In this document: positions 45,604-52,890 of the stretch, piece after piece
Layout of the letters: the number at the start of each line of letters is the position of its first letter
Numbering within the stretch: the stretch's first letter is position 1
From: Streptomyces sp. SCUT-3
Lineage (GTDB): Bacteria > Actinomycetota > Actinomycetes > Streptomycetales > Streptomycetaceae
NCBI RefSeq assembly: GCF_014083985.1
Contig: NZ_CP046907.1
Location: 3,758,501 to 3,822,500, forward strand
DNA length: 64,000 nucleotides
Reading direction: 5' to 3'
Notes under the pieces: model-generated
Told to the model about the DNA's origin: nothing
Seen by the model: only the letters and a program-made list of their open reading frames with translations
Databases searched by the model: none
Translations under genes and position numbers: made by a program

Positions 45604-47301
45604 TCACACCTCTGCAGGGGACGTGCCGTCCTGCGCGAGTCGTCGCAGCGCACGGTGGTCGGTCTTGCCGTTGGGGGTCAGGGGGAGCGCGTCCAGCTCG
45701 GTGAGCCGGCGCGGCACCATCGCCTCGGGGAGGGAGTCGGCCAGGTGGGCGAGGAGCTCCTCGGGGGTCACGGGTCCGCGGACCGTGTAGTGGGCGGCGA
45801 GAACGGGGCGTCCGTCGACGACGGGCACGGTGACGGCCGCACGGTCGACGGCCGGGTGGCGCAGCAGCACGGCCTCGACCTCGTCGAGCTCCATGCGCAC
45901 GCCCGCGATCTTGACCTGGCGGTCGACCCGGCCGAGGTAGAGCACGACGCCCTCCTCGAAGCGGGCGAGGTCGCCCGTGCGGTAGAGCCGGCCGGTGGGC
46001 GAGTCCGGGTCCAGGGTGTCGGTGAAGAACGCGCGGGCATTGTTGTCGGGGTCGTTGACGTAGCCGAGTCCGACGACGACGCCGCCGACGAAGAGCTCCC
46101 CGGCCTCGCCGGGCCCGGCGGCCCGCCACGGGCCCCCGTCCTCCTCCTGCACCAGCAGGTAGAGCCGGGCGTTGGCGACGGGCCCGCCGACGGGCAGCCG
46201 CGGCCGGGCGGTGTCGGCGGCGGTCACCTCGTGGTGGGTGACGTCGTCGGAGCACTCGGTGGGCCCGTAGGCGTTCAGCAGGCGCACGTGGGGGAGGGCC
46301 GCGAGGGCGCGGGCGGCGAGCTCGGGGCGGAGCTCCTCGCCGGTGGAGATCAGCCGGCGCAGGGAGGGGAGCACCGGGCCCCGCCGCTCGGCCTCGCCGA
46401 CGAGCCAGCCGACGACGGTGGGGACGAGCTCGACCACGGTGACGCCGGTGCGCTCCAGGACGGTCCTCACGCGGCGCGGGAAGTCGAGGTCCTGCTGCTG
46501 TACGACCACGACGGCACCGCCGACGAGGAGGGGGGCGAGCATCTGCCAGACGGAGATGTCGAAGACCAGGGGTGCGGTGAACGCCAGCCGGTCGTCGGCG
46601 GTGAGCTCCAGGTCGGCGACCTTGGCCCACAGGTGGTTGACCATGCCGCGGTGCTCGACGGCCGCGCCCTTGGGGCGCCCGGTGGTGCCCGAGGTGAAGA
46701 TGCAGTACCGGGCCTCCGAGGACTGGTCGCGGCCGTCGGGGGTGTACGGGGCGACGGCGGCGTCCGGTCCCGGGGCGGCGACGACGGTGGTGCCGAGCCC
46801 GGCGGCCGCCTTGACGGCGGTCTCCCCGCCGTGACCGCCGTCAAGGCCGCCGGAGTTGTCGAGCAGGAACCCGGCCGCGCTGCGCCGGAGGACCTCGGTG
46901 ACCCGCTGGGCCGGCCAGTCGGTGGCGACGGGCAGGTAGACGGCCCCGAGCCCTTCGAGGGCGAGGAAGGCGGCGATCGTGTCCGCGCAGCGGTTGCCGA
47001 CGACGGCCACGACGCTGCCGGCGCCGCAGCCGGCCGAGGCGAGGGCGGCCCGGAACCGTGCGGCGCGGGTCAGCAGCCCGGGGTAGGTGAGGGTGGTGTC
47101 GCCGTCGACGACGGCGGGCGCGTCCGGGGTGGCGGCGGCGAAGCGCGCGACGTGGTGGAGGACGCCGGAGGCGGTGTCGAACTCCGCGGACCGGCCGAGG
47201 GAGAGCGCGGTGGCGCGGGCCGCGGCGCCCTCCGCGAGCGGCAGCGGGGCGAAGGCCGGCACGGCGGGGGCCGGGGAGGCGGCGGCGGGCCGGGGGGTCA
47301 T
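45604..47301 (-). CDS. Free-standing NRPS-type adenylation enzyme
   Basis: A 565-residue adenylation domain without carrier or condensation domain. A3 FTSGTTGRPKG (about 202-212), A4 FDISVWQ (247-253), A5 NAYGPTE (343-349), A7 YRTGDLA, A8 GRVDRQVKIAGVRMELDEVE and A10 lysine in PNGKTDHRAL. Aligned by eye to GrsA, the pocket residues read D-I-W-E-I-T-A-D-D-K. The extra acidic residues suit a substrate with a positively charged side chain, such as the diaminopropionate expected from the neighbouring genes. ATG 47301 overlaps the SbnB-like stop. The partner carrier is probably the protein at 37,811. Confidence 0.88.
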   Translation of the reverse strand: MTPRPAAASPAPAVPAFAPLPLAEGAAARATALSLGRSAEFDTASGVLHHVARFAAATPDAPAVVDGDTTLTYPGLLTRAARFRAALASAGCGAGSVVAVVGNRCADTIAAFLALEGLGAVYLPVATDWPAQRVTEVLRRSAAGFLLDNSGGLDGGHGGETAVKAAAGLGTTVVAAPGPDAAVAPYTPDGRDQSSEARYCIFTSGTTGRPKGAAVEHRGMVNHLWAKVADLELTADDRLAFTAPLVFDISVWQMLAPLLVGGAVVVVQQQDLDFPRRVRTVLERTGVTVVELVPTVVGWLVGEAERRGPVLPSLRRLISTGEELRPELAARALAALPHVRLLNAYGPTECSDDVTHHEVTAADTARPRLPVGGPVANARLYLLVQEEDGGPWRAAGPGEAGELFVGGVVVGLGYVNDPDNNARAFFTDTLDPDSPTGRLYRTGDLARFEEGVVLYLGRVDRQVKIAGVRMELDEVEAVLLRHPAVDRAAVTVPVVDGRPVLAAHYTVRGPVTPEELLAHLADSLPEAMVPRRLTELDALPLTPNGKTDHRALRRLAQDGTSPAEV

Positions 47302-48359
47302 GACGCCCCCGCGCTCTGGTGGCGGTCCAGCTCGTGGAAGAAGCCGTCGACGGCGACGGCCTCCCCGGCGGCGACGGCCGTCCGGTGGACGTGGGCGCCG
47401 ACGACGAGGTCGAGGATGCCGAGTCCGAAGGGGGAGAACACCACGGTCCGGTCTGCGGGGGCGGTGAGGCCGCCGGTGAGCACGTCGTACAGCGTGCCGT
47501 GCAGGAAGTCCCTGTTTCCGGTGCGCTGTTCGGCCAGGTGCACCGAGGTGTCGGCCTTCAGCACGTGCTCGACGTCGTCGACGATGTTGACGCTGTCCAG
47601 GATGACGTCGGTGCCCAGGTCGCGCAGCGAGACGTGGAGGACCAGCGGGTTGTGGGAGAACCAGTCCGGGTCGTTCACGTGGGGCACGGCGGCGGTGGTG
47701 GCGAAGACGACCAGGTCGCAGGAGCGGACGAGGTCCTCGGCGGAGGTGTGGACGCGGACCGGCCGACCGGTGGGCTCCAGGACCTGCCGGGCGAAGGAGG
47801 AGGCGTAGTCGCCGCTCAGGTCGAAGGCGTGGTACTCGTCCACGTCCCAGGCGAGTTCGGCCAGGTACTCCTGGATGAACCGGGCGATCAGGCCGGTGCC
47901 GAAGAAACCGATGCGGCGGGGTGTGCTGCCGCGCCCGGCGGCGATCCGGCGGGCCGCGGCGGCGGCCGACGCGGCGGTGCGCACCGCGCTGATGATGGAC
48001 CCCTCCAGGCAGGCGTAGGGGTAGCCGGTGGCCGGGTCGTTGAGCAGCAGGACGGCCGAGGCGCGCGGGATGCCCCGCTCCAGGTTGGAGGGGAAGCTGG
48101 AGATCCACTTGATGCCGTCCACGCCGTCGGCGTCGTCCGTCCCGCCGACCGAGGCCGGCAGGGCGATGATCCGGGCGGTGGGCCGGTCGGGGAACCGCAG
48201 GAAGTACGAGGGCGGGTTGACGGTGCCGCCCTCGCCGTGGCGCCGGTAGGCGTCCTCCACCAGGTCGACGACCTCGGCCCGGCGCCCCTCGAGGCTGCGG
48301 TGCACCGCAGCGCCGGGTACGACGGAGAACCGCGGGGGCCCGCCCTGCTGCTCAGCCAT
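47298..48359 (-). CDS. sbnB: SbnB-like N-(2-amino-2-carboxyethyl)-L-glutamate dehydrogenase
   Basis: A 353-residue ornithine-cyclodeaminase-fold enzyme. The NAD+-binding loop is RIGFFGTGLIARFIQEYL, with VDGIKWISSFPSNLERGIPRASAVLLLND and EGSIISAVRTAA as family blocks. SbnB enzymes oxidatively split the SbnA product to L-2,3-diaminopropionate and 2-oxoglutarate. The start is ATG 48359, overlapping the SbnA-like gene by 8 bases. That tight pairing with an SbnA homologue is the best support for the specific function. Generic ornithine cyclodeaminase is the alternative. Confidence 0.88.
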   Translation of the reverse strand: MAEQQGGPPRFSVVPGAAVHRSLEGRRAEVVDLVEDAYRRHGEGGTVNPPSYFLRFPDRPTARIIALPASVGGTDDADGVDGIKWISSFPSNLERGIPRASAVLLLNDPATGYPYACLEGSIISAVRTAASAAAAARRIAAGRGSTPRRIGFFGTGLIARFIQEYLAELAWDVDEYHAFDLSGDYASSFARQVLEPTGRPVRVHTSAEDLVRSCDLVVFATTAAVPHVNDPDWFSHNPLVLHVSLRDLGTDVILDSVNIVDDVEHVLKADTSVHLAEQRTGNRDFLHGTLYDVLTGGLTAPADRTVVFSPFGLGILDLVVGAHVHRTAVAAGEAVAVDGFFHELDRHQSAGAS

Positions 48360-49326
48360 TGCTCTCTTCCTGTTCCTTGTCGAGGTCGCCGTAGGTGCTG
48401 CGCACCCAGGCGTCGTCGTAGACCGTTTCGATGTAGCGGTCGCCCATGTCGGCGGAGATGGCCACCGAGGTGAGGGTGGAGCCGGGGTCGTGCTGCTCCA
48501 GCCAGCGGGCGGCGCCGCTGACGACGGTTCCGGTGGAGCCGCCCAGGAGGAACCCGTGCCGGGCGAGACGACGGCACATCCGCACGGTGTCGTGCTCGTG
48601 GACCCGGACCACCTGGTCCACCCGGGCGGCCTCGATCAGGGGCATCGGCTCGCTGGCGCCGAGGCCCGGCAGGTAGCGGGGGCCGGAGGGCATGCCGAAG
48701 TTGACCGAGCCCACGGTGTCCACCGCGACGATCCGCACGCCGGGGCGGTTGTCCCGGAACCACCGGGCGCAGCCGGTGAGGGTGCCGCCGGTGCCGGCGC
48801 CGATGAACAGCACGTCGAGACCGGGGAACCGCTTGGCGATCAGCGGCGCGGTGTTCTCGTAGTGGGCCAGCCAGTTGGCGGGGTTCTCGTACTGGTTGAG
48901 CCACACGTAGCCGGAGTTGCGGGAGCACAGCTCACGGACGAGTGCCTTGCGGGCGGTCAGGTAGCTGCCGTCCGCGTCGGGCCGGTCGACGACGACGACC
49001 TCGCTGCCGAGGGCCCGCATGAGCTTGACGGTCGCGGGGTTGCACTTGGGGTCGGTGACACAGACGAACCGCAGGGAGCGGGCGGCCGCGACCACGCTGA
49101 GCGCCACTCCGAGGTTTCCGGAGGACGATTCGACGAGGGTGGAGTGCTCGTCGACCAGGCCGTTCCGGACGGCCGACGTGATCATGGAGGTGGCGGCCCT
49201 GAGCTTCACAGAGCCGGCGAAGTTGAAACCCTCGCACTTGAGGTGCAACGGGATGCGGAGCGTGTGTCCGAGGTCGACGTAGACGTCGCTGTCGAACAGT
49301 TCGTCCGCTGTGGAGATGATGGCCAA
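48352..49326 (-). CDS. sbnA: SbnA-like 2,3-diaminopropionate biosynthesis protein (PLP, cysteine-synthase fold)
   Basis: A 324-residue fold-type II PLP enzyme. Lys41 in NFAGSVKLRAA binds PLP, SSSGNLG (67-73) is the substrate loop, and GAGTGGTLTGCARW is the phosphate loop. SbnA joins O-phospho-L-serine and L-glutamate to N-(2-amino-2-carboxyethyl)-L-glutamate. The start is TTG 49326; no ATG or GTG lies close. It is 49 bases downstream of pepM. The SSSGNLG loop, instead of the TSGNTG of cysteine synthases, supports the SbnA assignment. Confidence 0.88.
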   Translation of the reverse strand: MAIISTADELFDSDVYVDLGHTLRIPLHLKCEGFNFAGSVKLRAATSMITSAVRNGLVDEHSTLVESSSGNLGVALSVVAAARSLRFVCVTDPKCNPATVKLMRALGSEVVVVDRPDADGSYLTARKALVRELCSRNSGYVWLNQYENPANWLAHYENTAPLIAKRFPGLDVLFIGAGTGGTLTGCARWFRDNRPGVRIVAVDTVGSVNFGMPSGPRYLPGLGASEPMPLIEAARVDQVVRVHEHDTVRMCRRLARHGFLLGGSTGTVVSGAARWLEQHDPGSTLTSVAISADMGDRYIETVYDDAWVRSTYGDLDKEQEESNG

Positions 49327-49375
49327 GAGTCGTTTCCGCTTCTTTCGTCCCGCCCCCTACGGTCCGTCCCGGCGA

Positions 49376-50236
49376 TCAGACGTCGAGCTTCTGCCATGCC
49401 TCCAGGCGCTGCAGGGCGAAGATGTCCTGGACGGAGGCGATGGAGTTCTCGACCGCCGTGGAGTCGCCGGTCTCGTAGACGGAGCGGTAGGTCTCGCGCA
49501 GCGCGCTGACGGTGGCGCGCAGCCCCTGGTTGGCGTAGATGACCACGGAGACGCCGGCCTGCTTGATCTCGTCGATGTGCCAGTTCGGATAGGTCGTCGG
49601 CACGATGACCACCGGGCAGCGGAAGTCCCAGCCCTCCAGGAACCCGACGATCTGGTCGCGGGTCTTCGTCTTGGAGTGGACGAGGACCGCGTCCGCGCCG
49701 GCGTCGGCGTAGGCGCGGCAGCGTTCGAGGGCCGCTTCGACGTCGAGCCCGCTGATGAGGGCCTCGGTGCGGGCGATGACGAACATCTCCCGGGTGGCCT
49801 GGGCCCCCTTGGCGATGCGGATCTTGTCGACGAACTCCTTGGTGCCGAGAAGGGTCTGACCGCCTGCGACGAAGCTGTTCATCTTGGGGAACAGCTTGTC
49901 CTCGATGCAGATCGCGGTGATGCCGGCCGCCTCGAACTCGTGGACCATGTGCGCCACGTTGAGGTTGCCGCCGTATCCGGTGTCGCAGTCGGCGACGACC
50001 GGGATCCGCAGCGCTTTTTGGATGTTGGCAGCCGCCTCGAGGTACTCGGTCATGCTCAGGATGCTCGCGTCGGGCAGAGCGCGTGACGCCGACACCTCGA
50101 GGCTGGACGACCAGACGGCCTGGAATCCGGCCTCCTCTGCGAGCAGCCCTCCGAGGGCGTGGTTGGCACCCGCCACACGAACAATTTCGTTCTCGGCCAG
50201 AACAGAGCGAAATGAAGGATAGGTGGACCGCTGCAC
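49376..50236 (-). CDS. pepM: Phosphoenolpyruvate phosphomutase
   Basis: A 286-residue isocitrate-lyase-superfamily enzyme that forms the C-P bond, turning phosphoenolpyruvate into phosphonopyruvate. The diagnostic PepM motif EDKxxxxxNS is EDKLFPKMNS (112-121). The Mg2+ aspartates are in VVADCDTGYGG (83-85), and the substrate contacts VWSSSLEVSASRALPD precede them. The start is GTG 50236, with AGGAG eight bases upstream. It is the first gene of the leftward half and defines the region as a phosphonate cluster. The 138-base leader from the inferred promoter carries three inverted repeats. Confidence 0.96.
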   Translation of the reverse strand: MQRSTYPSFRSVLAENEIVRVAGANHALGGLLAEEAGFQAVWSSSLEVSASRALPDASILSMTEYLEAAANIQKALRIPVVADCDTGYGGNLNVAHMVHEFEAAGITAICIEDKLFPKMNSFVAGGQTLLGTKEFVDKIRIAKGAQATREMFVIARTEALISGLDVEAALERCRAYADAGADAVLVHSKTKTRDQIVGFLEGWDFRCPVVIVPTTYPNWHIDEIKQAGVSVVIYANQGLRATVSALRETYRSVYETGDSTAVENSIASVQDIFALQRLEAWQKLDV

Positions 50237-50255
50237 GCCTGAGACTCCTGAATCG

Positions 50256-50274
50256 TTCGATGTGGTGGATCGAA
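50256..50274. promoter_or_regulatory. pepM leader inverted repeat TTCGAT-N7-ATCGAA
   Basis: Perfect 6-bp arms (50256-50261, 50269-50274) lie 20 bases upstream of the pepM GTG, just before the ribosome-binding AGGAG. In RNA it is a small hairpin that could affect translation start. Confidence 0.45.
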
Positions 50275-50296
50275 TCGCGATCTGCGCCGTTCTGGG

Positions 50297-50330
50297 AATT
50301 GCTGTAGCAATTAATAGGCAATTCTTTGCC
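50297..50330. promoter_or_regulatory. pepM leader palindromes AATTGCT-GT-AGCAATT and GGCAA-N4-TTGCC
   Basis: Two perfect inverted repeats, at 50297-50312 and 50317-50330, in a locally AT-rich stretch between the inferred pepM -10 element and its start codon. The first is a 16-base near-palindrome of operator size. Both may be protein sites or leader hairpins. Confidence 0.5.
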
Positions 50331-50380
50331 CGGTCTTCAGTTGCCTTTAATCGGGCTTGTAGCCGGACGGCATGGGAGTG

Positions 50381-50409
50381 AAGGTAGGGCGGCGGCCCAG
50401 AGATGTCAA
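50381..50409 (-). promoter_or_regulatory. Inferred pepM promoter, TTGACA-17-TACCTT
   Basis: On the minus strand TTGACA (50409-50404) is followed after 17 bases by TACCTT (50386-50381). The -35 is the perfect consensus. The expected start near 50374 gives a leader of about 138 bases. It is back-to-back with the rightward promoter, five bases separating the two -35 elements. Confidence 0.55.
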
Positions 50410-50414
50410 CAGTC

Positions 50415-50443
50415 TTGTCAACGACTTGCCTACATGGTGCAAT
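50415..50443 (+). promoter_or_regulatory. Inferred promoter of the rightward half, TTGTCA-17-TGCAAT
   Basis: TTGTCA (50415-50420), 17-base spacer, TGCAAT (50438-50443). The -35 hexamer and the spacing match the promoters inferred before the peptide gene (61607) and the regulator gene (61894), suggesting common control. The expected leader before ATG 50497 is about 47 bases. Confidence 0.5.
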
Positions 50444-50496
50444 GCTTGCCGGGCCCGCCGTGGGTCACCGGGAATCCCAGAGAGGAACAGCAGAGA

Positions 50497-51468
50497 ATGA
50501 GCACCACGCTCGTACCCGCGCACCCCCGCACCCTGGAGGTTCCGACAGAGGCTTTCCACACCTTCTCCGAGCAGGCGCAGCGCGAGGTCGCCGCCTACGT
50601 CGCCCGGCTCGACCGGGACTTCCCCACGGGCCGCGTCGACGCGATCGACGTCGACCTCGGCGCCGTCCCGCTCTTCACGGCGGAGGTCGACGCCGTCCGC
50701 CACGTCGTCGACGACACCGTGCACTTCATCGTGTACGACCGCGTCGCCGGCGTGGACAGTCTCCGGGGACAGGCGCTGTACGCCTGGGTCCTCGGCACCG
50801 CCCTCGGCCGGCCCATGGTCCAGAACACCGACGGCTGGCGGCTGATCGAGGTCTACGACCGGGGCGTCCGCAGGACCATCGAGGACGGCGCCCGCTACCA
50901 CCAGACCAAGCAGGGCTCGTACATGCACAACGACGCCGTCAACGACGTCGACCCCATCGACTACCTGCTGCTGTCCTGCGGCCAGTCCGCCTACATCGGC
51001 GGCGAGAGCATCCTCGTGGACGCCAAGCCCGTCCACGAGGTCCTGGAGCGGCACCCGGACGTCCTCGCCGTCCTCACCCAGGACTTCTGGTTCGAGAAGC
51101 GCGGCATGTCGCTGTCGGAGGAGACCGGCTTCTTCCGCTCGCCGATCATCCGCTACACCGCGGACGGCGAACCCCTGGTCCGCTACTTCCGCACCTACAT
51201 CGAGGTCGCCCACGACAAGGTCGGCGAGCCCGTCACCGACGAGCAGCGTGCCGCGCTCGACTTCTTCGACGCCGTGCTCGACCAGTCCTCGGTGCAGTAC
51301 CGCGTCCGCCTGGAGCGCGGGCAGACCCTGGTCTCCGCCGACGACCGCTTCCTCCACACGCGCACGGCGTTCTACGACCGCTTCCCGCCCCGCGAGATCG
51401 ACATGGCCGGCGACCGGACGGACGAGGTCAACCGCTACATGTTCCGGATGTGGTCCACCAAGGCCTGA
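50497..51468 (+). CDS. Fe(II)/2-oxoglutarate-dependent dioxygenase (TauD/TfdA family)
   Basis: A 323-residue double-stranded beta-helix oxygenase. Iron ligands: HxD in GSYMHNDAVND (His144, Asp146) and distal His287 in DDRFLHTRTAFYDRF, followed by the 2-oxoglutarate arginine. GQALYAWVLGTALGRPMVQN is the typical N-terminal block. In phosphonate pathways such enzymes hydroxylate or desaturate aminoethyl- or hydroxyethyl-phosphonates, so C1 or C2 hydroxylation of 2-aminoethylphosphonate or of a Dap residue is the likely job. ATG 50497 is the start, with GAGAGGAA upstream. First gene of the rightward operon. Confidence 0.87.
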   Translation: MSTTLVPAHPRTLEVPTEAFHTFSEQAQREVAAYVARLDRDFPTGRVDAIDVDLGAVPLFTAEVDAVRHVVDDTVHFIVYDRVAGVDSLRGQALYAWVLGTALGRPMVQNTDGWRLIEVYDRGVRRTIEDGARYHQTKQGSYMHNDAVNDVDPIDYLLLSCGQSAYIGGESILVDAKPVHEVLERHPDVLAVLTQDFWFEKRGMSLSEETGFFRSPIIRYTADGEPLVRYFRTYIEVAHDKVGEPVTDEQRAALDFFDAVLDQSSVQYRVRLERGQTLVSADDRFLHTRTAFYDRFPPREIDMAGDRTDEVNRYMFRMWSTKA

Positions 51469-51516
51469 CGGCCCCCCGCCGCGCCCGAACATCCCGAATT
51501 GCCAAGGAGACCAACG

Positions 51517-52890
51517 ATGCACCCGCGTGAGGCCCTCCGGGCGGTGGGCCACGACCTGGCCGCCGAGCTCCGGCGGAACCGCCCGAAGGACCAGTTGGCC
51601 GCGTCCGGCGAGGTGCAGGCCTGGCACCGCACCAGCGGCCGGCTCGCCGAGGGCCGCGTCAGCGACATCAGCGTGCAGTGGGGACAGGCCACCGCGGCGC
51701 GGTACGTCACGCGCGAGACGTTCCTGCACCGCTCCGTCTCCGGCTTCGACCCGTCCGTGGCCCGGACCGCCGCCGGGGGCGGCGGCACCGCCCCGGACGG
51801 CTCCCGGGCCGCCGGCGCCGGCCTCCACGACCCCGGGCCCGGCCGGGCCCCCGCCTGGACCGAACCTGGTGCGGCACTCACCGCCCTGCGCGAACTCGAG
51901 CAGGCCGCCCGCGACTTCGACCCCACCGTCGCCCAGGTCGTCATCGACTTCGAACTCGCCGAACAGGACCTCTGCCTCGTCGACTCCGAGGGCCTCGTGC
52001 ACGACGAGACCCGGCTGCTCAGCTACCTCACGGTCCGCGTCATCGCCCGCAAGGGCGGCCGCGTCGCCACCGGCTTCTACACCCCCGGCGTCAGCGGCCC
52101 CCTCTCCGGCATCGACATGCGTGCCGCCGGGGCCGAGGTCGCCCGCCGCGCCGTCACTGGCCTGGCGGCCCGGCCCGCCCCCGTCGGCCGGATGCCCGTC
52201 GTCGTCGCCGGCGGCCGCGGCATGGTCCTGCTCCACGAGGCGTGCTGCCACCCGCTGGAGGGCGACGAGGTGCTGCGCGGCTCCGTCTACGCCGGACGGA
52301 TGGGCGAGACCATCGCCTCCCCGCTGGTCACCCTCAGGGACGACCCCACCGTCCCGGGCGCCGTCGGCTCGTACGCCTACGACGACGAAGGGGTGCGTGC
52401 CACCCCCACCACCCTGATCGAGGACGGCGTCCTCACCGGCTGGCTCACCGACCAGGAGTCCGCTGCGCGGCTGGGCCTCGCACCGAGCGGCAACGGCCGC
52501 TGCACCACGGCCCTCCAGCCGCCCCAGCCGCGCATGACCAACACCTGTCTCGCCGCCGGCACCTCCACCGTCGACGAGATCATCGCCTCCACCGAGTACG
52601 GCATCTACGCCGAACACGTCGGCGGCGGCGAAGTCATCGAATCCACCGGCGAGTTCACCTTCCGGGTGACCAACGGCCATCTGATCGAGAACGGGCGGGT
52701 CACCGACCCCGTCGAGGAGACCACCATCACGGGAACGGGAACACAGGTGCTGAGGGACATCGACGCCGTCGCCGACGACAGCACGGTGGGCGCGGCCAAG
52801 TGCGGCAAGTTCGGCCAGTGGGTGACGGTCGGCGTCGTCGGACCGACTCTCCGGGTCGGCTCCCTCCTGGTGGGAGGCACGAACCGATGA
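51517..52890 (+). CDS. tldD: TldD-like metalloprotease subunit
   Basis: A 457-residue TldD/PmbA-family protein. The catalytic zinc motif HExxxH is HEACCH (240-245) in MVLLHEACCHPLEGDEVLRG, and the late cysteine block is KCGKFGQWVTVGVVGP. In E. coli TldD pairs with TldE in a heterodimer that trims unfolded or leader peptides inside a chamber. ATG 51517 has AAGGAGA upstream. It overlaps the TldE-like gene by 4 bases. The pair may remove a leader or protecting peptide or act on a phosphonopeptide; other chemistry is possible. Confidence 0.87.
   Translation: MHPREALRAVGHDLAAELRRNRPKDQLAASGEVQAWHRTSGRLAEGRVSDISVQWGQATAARYVTRETFLHRSVSGFDPSVARTAAGGGGTAPDGSRAAGAGLHDPGPGRAPAWTEPGAALTALRELEQAARDFDPTVAQVVIDFELAEQDLCLVDSEGLVHDETRLLSYLTVRVIARKGGRVATGFYTPGVSGPLSGIDMRAAGAEVARRAVTGLAARPAPVGRMPVVVAGGRGMVLLHEACCHPLEGDEVLRGSVYAGRMGETIASPLVTLRDDPTVPGAVGSYAYDDEGVRATPTTLIEDGVLTGWLTDQESAARLGLAPSGNGRCTTALQPPQPRMTNTCLAAGTSTVDEIIASTEYGIYAEHVGGGEVIESTGEFTFRVTNGHLIENGRVTDPVEETTITGTGTQVLRDIDAVADDSTVGAAKCGKFGQWVTVGVVGPTLRVGSLLVGGTNR

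Noticed and set aside
47298-49326. Reading SbnA/SbnB homologues as ordinary cysteine synthase and ornithine cyclodeaminase of primary metabolism
   Set aside because: Their overlap, the SSSGNLG loop and location beside pepM and an adenylation enzyme point to 2,3-diaminopropionate synthesis, although the generic roles cannot be fully excluded.
50237-50374. Known riboswitch class in the pepM leader
   Set aside because: The stems are short and do not match a core I recognise (TPP, cobalamin, SAM, glycine). Only the inverted repeats are supported, so no riboswitch was annotated.
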